Positions 1 to 6,060 of a stretch of 7,158 nt of DNA are shown here, one piece after another. The position numbers and the translations under genes were made by a program. Each line of letters starts with the position of its first letter. The first letter of the stretch is position 1. A model generated the notes under the pieces. It was given only the letters and a program-made list of their open reading frames with translations. It did not search any database and was not told where the DNA came from. The DNA comes from an uncultured Saprospiraceae bacterium (GTDB lineage: Bacteria > Bacteroidota > Bacteroidia > Chitinophagales > Saprospiraceae): assembly GCA_937952155.1 (NCBI GenBank), contig CALFYH010000039.1, positions 1-7,158 on the forward strand, written 5' to 3'.

Positions 1-858
1 CAGAGTTCAACACCATGGGCCAATAAAGAACATACTATTTTTCTGAAGAATGATTTAGGTGTTTTCGAGTATCTCGCTACCACAAATTCGCCAGAATATC
101 AGCATGAAAACCTTATAAATGACAAGCTTTATTGTTATAAGGTGGAGACAATAGGTACTTATTCATTTGAAAATATTGAAGATCCGATTTATAATTTTTC
201 GCAAGAATATTGTCAAAAGCCTAAAGACAATGTAGCTCCTTGTCCACCTATTACCACAGTAGAAAATATCTGTGATCAAATTAATGGTGAAACAAATCCA
301 GATGAATTGTACAATACGGTAGCATGGACATATCCCAATTCAGGCTGTCCGAATAAAGATGAAGATGCAAAGCTGTTTTTTCTCTATTATGGAGAAACAA
401 TAGATGATCCATTAGTCAAAATAGACTCACAATATTTTCATGAAGACTTTTCAATCTTACATTATGCGCAAAATGGGATATTGGGTTGCTATGCGGTGAG
501 TACAGTAGATTCATTGGGCAATGAGAGCGTTTTAAGTAACGTAGAATGTGTCGATAATTGTCCATTTTATGAGTTGCCAAATACCTTTACGCCAAATGGT
601 GATGAGAGAAATGATTTGTTCAAGCCAAGGGTAAATTTGTTTATTTCAAGTATCGACTTTAAGGTATTCAATCAATGGGGCAACCTTGTTTGGGAAACAA
701 CAGATCCTAAAATCAACTGGGACGGCACCACCAATGGTGGTCATTTGCTAGCTGATGGGACATATTATTATACATGTCGAGTTTTCGAAAATAGAGTTTC
801 AGGCATTTCTGAAGCTAAAAATCTACTTTCAGGTTTCATTCATTTAATCAAAGACTGA
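1..858 (+). CDS. Secreted protein with gliding-motility-associated C-terminal (CHU_C / T9SS type B) domain, 5'-truncated
   Basis: The reading frame is open from the first base of the window to the TGA at 856-858, so this is the last 285 residues of a longer protein. A GTG at 142 lies inside the frame and is not a likely true start. Visible residues 1-75 and about 80-185 look like two successive fibronectin-III-like beta modules, each ending in a Y/C-Y-x-V strand (LYCYKVET, LGCYAVST) and separated by a Cys-containing linker (EYCQKP, APCPP). Residues 191-285 match the gliding-motility-associated C-terminal domain: LPNTFTPNGD, then NDLFKP, the strand FKVFNQWGNLVWET, W-D-G, and DGTYYYTCRV. In Bacteroidota this domain directs export by the type IX secretion system and surface attachment (known for the family). 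Cell-surface location is therefore inferred; the ligand or job of the FN3 part cannot be read. The stop codon overlaps the start of the riboflavin synthase gene by one base. Confidence 0.9.
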   Translation, partial: QSSTPWANKEHTIFLKNDLGVFEYLATTNSPEYQHENLINDKLYCYKVETIGTYSFENIEDPIYNFSQEYCQKPKDNVAPCPPITTVENICDQINGETNPDELYNTVAWTYPNSGCPNKDEDAKLFFLYYGETIDDPLVKIDSQYFHEDFSILHYAQNGILGCYAVSTVDSLGNESVLSNVECVDNCPFYELPNTFTPNGDERNDLFKPRVNLFISSIDFKVFNQWGNLVWETTDPKINWDGTTNGGHLLADGTYYYTCRVFENRVSGISEAKNLLSGFIHLIKD

Positions 859-1457
859 TGTTCAGCGGTATTATAGAAAATATAGGCGTTATCACAAAAA
901 TAGAAAGTGAAGGCTCCAACAAACACTTCACCATCAATTCTTCAATAAGTAAAGATGTATATATTGACCAAAGTATTGCACACAATGGCGTATGTCTCAC
1001 TGTAGTTTCTTTTGATGGACACACACATACAGCCACTGCGATAAAAGAAACGCTAGACAAAACCAATCTAAATGGATTAGTCGTCGGTGACAAGGTCAAT
1101 CTGGAGCGTGCATTATTGGCAAATAGTAGAATGGATGGCCATTTTGTGCAAGGTCATGTAGACACTACGGCCCTATGTACCGATATCATACACGAAAACG
1201 GCAGCTGGTATTTCCATTTTAGTACTAATTCAGAACATGCATTGCTTATGGTAGCCAAAGGATCTATTTGTATCAATGGCGTTAGCCTGACATTGGTACA
1301 CGCAGAAAAGGGTAATTTTTCTGTGGCCATCATACCATTTACCTATGAACACACCAACTTTTCAAATCTTCAAATTGGGCAAAATGTCAATATCGAATTT
1401 GATGTATTAGGTAAATATATTGTCAATTACATGAAAAATTTATCAATTAACAATTAG
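858..1457 (+). CDS. ribE: Riboflavin synthase, alpha chain
   Basis: The product converts two molecules of 6,7-dimethyl-8-ribityllumazine to riboflavin plus a pyrimidinedione, the last step of riboflavin synthesis, in the cytoplasm. At 199 residues it has the usual family length and the typical internal duplication into two lumazine-binding barrels: about 1-96, starting MFSGIIE and containing AHNGVCLTVV, and about 97-190, containing INGVSLTLV. By eye alignment with the E. coli enzyme, Ser39, Cys46, His100 and Asp182 fall at the positions of the studied residues Ser41, Cys48, His102 and Asp185, so the enzyme should be active. The start is set by the conserved MFSGIIE N-terminus; no Shine-Dalgarno sequence is evident, as is common in this phylum. 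The ATG at 858 shares its A with the TGA of the upstream surface-protein gene, which suggests cotranscription and possible translational coupling. No other riboflavin gene is in the window. The symbol is ribE in E. coli usage; other genomes use ribC or ribB. Confidence 0.97.
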   Translation: MFSGIIENIGVITKIESEGSNKHFTINSSISKDVYIDQSIAHNGVCLTVVSFDGHTHTATAIKETLDKTNLNGLVVGDKVNLERALLANSRMDGHFVQGHVDTTALCTDIIHENGSWYFHFSTNSEHALLMVAKGSICINGVSLTLVHAEKGNFSVAIIPFTYEHTNFSNLQIGQNVNIEFDVLGKYIVNYMKNLSINN

Positions 1458-1508
1458 GGCATTTTTAATAATTTTCGTTATTTTTTAGAATCAATACAAT
1501 ACTTCTTC

Positions 1509-4500
1509 ATGCAATTTAAGAACACTTATGTGATATTTGGCTCAATGGTTGCCATTATTTTTGGATTGAGCAATGCATCTCAACATCCTATTTCTGGAAG
1601 TTCAGGATATACTGGAGCGCCGCCTGATTCGACATGTGGACAATGTCATACAGGAAACAACTCAAATCTTGATGGTTCGGTCACTATAGATGGCTTACCT
1701 TCCACCATCATCACAGGTGAGACTTATACATTAACAGTGACAATAACAAATCCCAATGGAAATGCAGTAAAAGGTGGATTTCAAATGGTCGCTCTAAATG
1801 GATCAAATGGCCAAGCAGGTAGTTATGGAGCTACACCACCATTCACATCTTTGCGTAATGCTGGAGGAAAAACCTATTTCGGCCACGTAAATGCTCAAAA
1901 TTTCCCAGGAAGTAACGAACTTTCCTACAGCATCGATTGGACGGCGCCAGCGACTACAGGTACCAATCCAGTTATTAAATTTTATGCTGCCTCAGTTATC
2001 GCTAACGGTGCTGATGGCAACCAAAATGATCGAGTCGTTCTTACCAATTTACAAATTCCAATACAATCTGGCGCACAACCTCTGGAAGCTACAATAGAAA
2101 ATGTCATGGATATTTCCTGTTTTGGCTTTCAAGATGGAACAGCAACAGTCTCTGCAACTGGTGGAACTTCGCCTTACACTTATCAATGGAGTAATGGTGT
2201 CACTTCTATGACAAACACGACATTACCAGCAGGTCCTTTTACAGTAACAGTCACTGACAATGTAGGCACCACATCTACTGCAACTGAAACCATTTCTTCG
2301 CCACCACAAATCTTGGTAAATGCTTCTGGGTCGATTGTTTGTATTGGCGCTTCTAATGGAACGGCTTCCGTCCTAGCTTCTGGTGGCACTGGTGGCTTTT
2401 CCTATGAATGGAATACAGGCGATAATACCCAAAACATATCAAACCTTGAATCAGGAACATATTTCGTCACCGTAACCGATGCCAACAACTGTCAAGCAAC
2501 TGGTTCGGCTACTGTAACTGAATCCCCAGAAATGACCATTACTTTCAACACAGAAGATCCACAGTGTTTTGGTGATGCCAGTGGCTATGCATTAGCTACT
2601 GTTACTGGTGGAACTGCACCTTTCACTTATTCGTGGTCAAATGGTGGTACAAATCAAAACATCCAAAATGTAACAGCGGGTACATATATCATCACTGTCA
2701 CCGATATAGCGCAATGTACGAGTTCTAATACCGTGGTTATCAATAATCCACAAATGATAGTTGGATCCACCACAATACAACAAAACGTCAGTTGTTTTGG
2801 AGGTAATAATGGAATAGCAACGGTGAGTGCAACCGGAGGAACTGGCCCATATGAATTTAACTGGTCGAATGGATCTTCTGGTGTAGGAACAACCAATACT
2901 CAATCCAATCTAATAGCTGGTAGTTATTCGATTACAATAACCGACATCTTTGACTGTAGCGCTACAACAAATCTCATTATTACACAGCCACAGGATTTGA
3001 ATCTTAATGCGGTCAAACTTGATTGCTCATGCCATAATGCGAATGATGGCTCTATTTCTCTAGATGTTATAGGTAATGCAGGCAATGTGAGTTATATTTG
3101 GTCAAATAATGCGACGAGTGCTGCGATTACAAATCTTTCACCTGGAACATATTCCGTTACTGTGACTGATGCTGGTACTACATGCACTAAAAACGCTTCT
3201 TTTGTCATCAATAATCCAACGATAATCAATATCATCACCTCAGTCCAGCAACCTATATGTCACAACCAACAAAGTGGTAATATTTTAACACAAGTCAGCG
3301 GAGGATGCAATGGATATTCATATGCTTGGACTAATGGAAGTACGAACTCTAACATAACCAATATCGGACCAGGAAGCTACACTGTTACCATTACTGATTG
3401 TAAAGGGTGTACAAAAACTGCGACTGCCACCGTTAATAATCCTATGTCGATTTCACTTAATATCACTCAAAGCACAAATGCAAGTTGTCTAGGTGCCACG
3501 AATGGTTCTATTACAATCGGTGCATCACAAGGCTTACCTCCATACCAATATCTTTGGTCAAATGGTGCGACCACTACACAAATATCAAATGTAGCTTCAG
3601 GAAATTATTTTATTACTGTTTCTGATGCTAATAATTGTTCTACCATCGATACATTTACAGTCGGTACTAATGCATCTTTTACCATAAATCTGATCAGTAG
3701 CCAAAATATTTTATGTCATGGTGATAGTACAGGTATCGCTTCCGTTACCAACCAGCCAAACTATACTTATCTTTGGTCAACTGGACATACAACAGCAACC
3801 GTAAATACATTGCCTGCTGGAGTTCATTCTGTAATAGCCACTGATAATAATGGTTGTCAAAGCCTCCCAAGAACAGTAACTATCGTAGAGCCGCCATTAA
3901 TTAAAGCAAATATTTTGTCTTCCGATACCATTCTTTGCCCAGCAGACACTAACGGTTTCCTAAATATTGCGCTTGTTGGTGGTGTTGGTAACTTAGATTT
4001 TACTTGGTCTCATGGCGATACATTATTACTTACTGATACATTAAAAGCTGGAGTATATACTATCACGATCATGGATGAAAATCAGTGCGTGGAAAAATAC
4101 CCTTTCAAAATACACCTTTCAGATACTATACGTGTAGATTCTGTGAATTTGATGAGGCCATCCTGCCATGGCGACAAAGATGGTGCAATTTTATTGAACA
4201 TTTCAGGTGGCTTTGGTCCATTGGATGTCGATTGGTCAGTGCCTGCATTATCTGGTGATAGTTTGTATAATCTTGCTGCGGGTATTTACAACGCAACTGT
4301 TACAGATCTTGGTAATTGTCAACACAGAGAATCATTTACTTTGACACAGCCAGATTCGCTTACTGCTATAGTGGATATCACCAATGAATCCGCCAATGGA
4401 AGTAAAGATGGAAAGGTAATTTTAACACCAATCGGAGGAACAGGCCCTTATCAAGTGTCTTGGTCTAATGGAGATACAACCTTTACAATACAAAATTTAA

Positions 4501-5324
4501 CACCAGGCATATATAATTATACTCTAACCGATGCGAATGAGTGTACTTATAGAAAATGGGCTGTAGTTGGTGGTGGTGGCTGTTTATTAGCGGCTACATA
4601 CAATACTACATCTGCAAGCTGCTTTAATATCGCCGATGGTTCTGTAACTTTAAATATAACGGGCGGAGCAACACCTTACGATATCAAATTGTACAAAGAC
4701 CAGAATATTTATACAAAACCATTAGACTCCTTAGAAATTGGGAATTATACCATTATCATAAGCGATTCTACTGATTGTATTACAATACTGACAGATGTGG
4801 TAATTGTTGCAATGTATCCTGCCATTGTGCTTGACAATATAGATAAAACAAGGCCTGCTACCGAAACATCTCTGGATGGAAGCCTTACGGCCAATGTTAG
4901 TGGTGGTATCGGTACCTTGAAGTATGAATGGTTTAAAAATGGAGTAAAAATTGGGAATACACCAACCATCACACAATTAAGTGCTGGTATATACACCTTA
5001 ATAGTGAGTGATTTAACAGACTGTACATTGGTAGTGGAGGATATCCTTTTAAATTCAATTAGTGCAACTGAAGACGCAAAGCATTGGACTATTTCCATTT
5101 TGCCAAATCCAGTACAGGATAAACTTAGGATTGAAAGTTCTGAGAATGTTTCAAAAGTGATAATTTATGACCTTACTGGTAAAATACAATTTAGCCAAAA
5201 GATTGATGATAAGAGTATAACTTTAGATACTGATTTGATTGGTCTTAATGAAAATGGTATGTATTTGTGCAAATTGTGGATCAACAATAAATCCATAATA
5301 AAGAAAATTGTGGTACTGAAATAA
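1509..5324 (+). CDS. Secreted SprB-repeat protein with N-terminal CxxCH module and T9SS type A sorting domain
   Basis: This 1271-residue protein is complete. Residues 1-23 form a signal peptide (Lys4, hydrophobic 8-20, likely cleavage after SNA). Residues 24-186 resemble the Bacteroidota 'choice-of-anchor V' module: GYTGAPPDSTCGQCHTG with a CxxCH motif (Cys43, Cys46, His47), then a beta-rich part containing FGHVNA and a DWTAP strand. Residues 193-1183 hold about thirteen SprB-like repeats of roughly 75 residues, with the pattern C-[FH]-G-x(3)-G near the start, SGGxxPYxYxWSNG in the middle, then L-x-x-G-x-Y-x-V-T-V-T-D-x-x-x-C. Residues about 1195-1271 are a T9SS type A tail (SILPNPVQDKLRIES, IIYDLTGK, ending IIKKIVVLK). 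SprB of Flavobacterium johnsoniae is a mobile gliding adhesin, but many SprB-repeat proteins have no known role, so 'extracellular adhesin or matrix protein' is inference. The gene starts 51 bases after ribE; that gap shows no terminator, so read-through from upstream is possible. Confidence 0.93.
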   Translation: MQFKNTYVIFGSMVAIIFGLSNASQHPISGSSGYTGAPPDSTCGQCHTGNNSNLDGSVTIDGLPSTIITGETYTLTVTITNPNGNAVKGGFQMVALNGSNGQAGSYGATPPFTSLRNAGGKTYFGHVNAQNFPGSNELSYSIDWTAPATTGTNPVIKFYAASVIANGADGNQNDRVVLTNLQIPIQSGAQPLEATIENVMDISCFGFQDGTATVSATGGTSPYTYQWSNGVTSMTNTTLPAGPFTVTVTDNVGTTSTATETISSPPQILVNASGSIVCIGASNGTASVLASGGTGGFSYEWNTGDNTQNISNLESGTYFVTVTDANNCQATGSATVTESPEMTITFNTEDPQCFGDASGYALATVTGGTAPFTYSWSNGGTNQNIQNVTAGTYIITVTDIAQCTSSNTVVINNPQMIVGSTTIQQNVSCFGGNNGIATVSATGGTGPYEFNWSNGSSGVGTTNTQSNLIAGSYSITITDIFDCSATTNLIITQPQDLNLNAVKLDCSCHNANDGSISLDVIGNAGNVSYIWSNNATSAAITNLSPGTYSVTVTDAGTTCTKNASFVINNPTIINIITSVQQPICHNQQSGNILTQVSGGCNGYSYAWTNGSTNSNITNIGPGSYTVTITDCKGCTKTATATVNNPMSISLNITQSTNASCLGATNGSITIGASQGLPPYQYLWSNGATTTQISNVASGNYFITVSDANNCSTIDTFTVGTNASFTINLISSQNILCHGDSTGIASVTNQPNYTYLWSTGHTTATVNTLPAGVHSVIATDNNGCQSLPRTVTIVEPPLIKANILSSDTILCPADTNGFLNIALVGGVGNLDFTWSHGDTLLLTDTLKAGVYTITIMDENQCVEKYPFKIHLSDTIRVDSVNLMRPSCHGDKDGAILLNISGGFGPLDVDWSVPALSGDSLYNLAAGIYNATVTDLGNCQHRESFTLTQPDSLTAIVDITNESANGSKDGKVILTPIGGTGPYQVSWSNGDTTFTIQNLTPGIYNYTLTDANECTYRKWAVVGGGGCLLAATYNTTSASCFNIADGSVTLNITGGATPYDIKLYKDQNIYTKPLDSLEIGNYTIIISDSTDCITILTDVVIVAMYPAIVLDNIDKTRPATETSLDGSLTANVSGGIGTLKYEWFKNGVKIGNTPTITQLSAGIYTLIVSDLTDCTLVVEDILLNSISATEDAKHWTISILPNPVQDKLRIESSENVSKVIIYDLTGKIQFSQKIDDKSITLDTDLIGLNENGMYLCKLWINNKSIIKKIVVLK
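1635..1649 (+). other. CxxCH motif codons (possible c-type heme attachment site)
   Basis: Codons 43-47 of the SprB-repeat protein read Cys-Gly-Gln-Cys-His. CxxCH is the covalent c-type heme attachment motif in exported proteins. It lies 20 residues after the predicted signal-peptide cleavage site, in a Gly/Ser-rich stretch. No distal Met or second His ligand can be assigned with confidence, so heme binding is only a possibility; a disulfide or metal site would also fit. Confidence 0.5.
2085..5057 (+). repeat. Array of about 13 SprB-like protein repeats (residues 193-1183)
   Basis: The repeats begin at about residues 193, 267, 341, 415, 495, 571, 646, 722, 797, 873, 949, 1026 and 1102, each 72-82 residues long, mostly ending in a Pro-containing boundary (SSPP, ESP, NNP, TQP, VEPP). 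They are clearly related in protein but much diverged in DNA; only short cores such as TGGTCAAATGG recur, so the array is old rather than a recent expansion. Most units have one Cys near the start and one after the TVTD strand. Units 1, 11 and 13 lack one of the two. Units 9-13 are the most divergent, and units 11 and 12 are joined by a glycine run (residues 1021-1024) instead of a Pro boundary. Confidence 0.85.
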
Positions 5325-5462
5325 GGATTCAAAATATATTTTTAAATTTGCGCCGAAATATATTAGCAAACAAAACAAAATTGTGAATTATCTCGTTTTA
5401 TAACACATTTATAAATTTTATTAATTCAATAATTAAATAAATTCTTAGTAAATCAAATAAAT
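5325..5462. other. AT-rich intergenic region
   Basis: This gap of 138 bases separates the SprB-repeat gene from the lipoprotein gene. It is strikingly AT-rich, with the only GC cluster at 5350-5355. It holds one TAnnTTTG element and two copies of the nonamer AAATATATT (5332-5340 and 5356-5364), which can form a weak A/T-only stem around the element. There is no T-tract after that stem and no plausible small ORF. Confidence 0.6.
5343..5350 (+). promoter_or_regulatory. Possible Bacteroidota -7 promoter element (TAnnTTTG)
   Basis: The octamer TAAATTTG matches exactly the TAnnTTTG -7 consensus of Bacteroidota housekeeping sigma factors. It is suitably placed to drive the lipoprotein gene, with a 5' leader of roughly 100 bases. 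No TTTG or TTG -33 box is seen at the usual 19-22 base spacing (the nearest TTG, 5308-5310, is too far), and such octamers occur by chance in AT-rich DNA, so confidence is low. Confidence 0.3.
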
Positions 5463-5990
5463 ATGAAACCATTTTTAATGTTTTTAATTGCAGTTTCACT
5501 GACTTTCACTGTGATATCTTGTAAAAATGATAAAGCGGCTGCTACAGGTGAATCCACTGCTGCTGCTGCTGAGGTCGCTTCACCTAATGATTCTAAAGCT
5601 TTGGAAGGAACTGGCGCCAAAGATATCTCAGTGACTCATAAGCTAGATCAGACTCAAATAGTGCAAGAAGGAAATGTGGCTTTTAATTTCAAATCACTCA
5701 ATTCACTTCAGGTTTATATTAAATCTCCACAAAATGAATCATTGAACTTTAATGACAATGAAGTATTTGCCATTTTTGCAGATAAAACGATAAAGGAAAC
5801 ATCATTTGTGGTTGAAGGTCTTGATACTTCTGGCGAAGTAACAACGTTACAAGTCAAAACCAATGTTAGCACTAAGACTGTTCCAGAATATCGCCCTTCA
5901 TACGTCATCACAGTACCGAAAAAAGATGTCAAAGGTATTCCAGTAATAAAACTTGACGGATCAGTTATTCCAGTATTTGGGATGAAATAA
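5463..5990 (+). CDS. Small lipoprotein of unknown function
   Basis: The 175-residue product starts with a lipoprotein signal peptide: Lys2, a hydrophobic stretch 4-18 and a lipobox V-I-S-C with Cys20 as the lipidated residue. The Cys is followed by KNDK, so transfer to the outer membrane is plausible; whether it is surface exposed cannot be told. Residues 25-45 are a low-complexity Ala/Ser/Thr/Glu linker, including four Ala in a row encoded by GCT repeats. Residues about 54-175 look like one compact beta-rich domain, with strands such as VAFNFKSL, LQVYIKS, EVFAIFA, TTLQVKTNV, SYVITVP and a C-terminal IPVFGMK. I do not recognise the domain and see no catalytic motif. The gene has its own upstream AT-rich gap and is closed by a strong terminator 30 bases after its stop, so it could be a single-gene transcript. 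Confidence 0.85.
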   Translation: MKPFLMFLIAVSLTFTVISCKNDKAAATGESTAAAAEVASPNDSKALEGTGAKDISVTHKLDQTQIVQEGNVAFNFKSLNSLQVYIKSPQNESLNFNDNEVFAIFADKTIKETSFVVEGLDTSGEVTTLQVKTNVSTKTVPEYRPSYVITVPKKDVKGIPVIKLDGSVIPVFGMK

Positions 5991-6019
5991 TATCAAAAGT
6001 CCTTTAAAATTAATAAATG

Positions 6020-6060
6020 AAAGGCATCAGATTTTAATGAATCTGGTGCCTTTTGTTTTT
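6020..6060 (+). terminator. Rho-independent terminator, probably bidirectional
   Basis: A 14-bp stem (6020-6033 with 6040-6053) has one G-T wobble and a 6-base loop, and is followed by TGTTTTT (6054-6060). It ends transcription from the lipoprotein gene. On the - strand the same hairpin is followed by a T-rich run, so it may also serve the convergent gene. It overlaps that gene's last codons: the right arm and loop encode its C-terminus, and the stop codon (complement of 6027-6029) is in the left arm. Confidence 0.88.

Noticed and set aside
142..858. A separate 238-residue gene starting at GTG 142
   Set aside because: The frame is open to base 1 and the upstream codons continue an FN3-like module, so the gene is a truncated longer one.
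700..858. FMN riboswitch in front of ribE
   Set aside because: The region is coding for the CHU_C domain up to the start codon and I see no RFN-element consensus.
848..1099. Minus-strand ORF antisense to ribE
   Set aside because: It lies inside a strongly conserved enzyme gene and its translation has no recognisable features.
1458..1508. Promoter or terminator between ribE and the SprB-repeat gene
   Set aside because: Only imperfect TAnnTTTG-like strings (for example TAATTTTC at 1469-1476) without a -33 box, and no stable hairpin.
2183..2903. Minus-strand ORFs within the SprB-repeat gene
   Set aside because: They are mutually overlapping shadows of a repetitive coding sequence and have no family resemblance.
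2085..5057. CRISPR or DNA tandem repeat array
   Set aside because: The periodicity is at protein level (about 75 residues); DNA units are diverged and there are no short identical repeats with spacers.
4731..5098. Minus-strand ORFs of 81 and 117 residues near the end of the SprB-repeat gene
   Set aside because: Two overlapping frames opposite well-defined repeat units; neither shows a start context or motif.
5332..5364. Terminator after the SprB-repeat gene
   Set aside because: The only possible stem is nine A/T pairs with a 14-base loop and no following T-tract.
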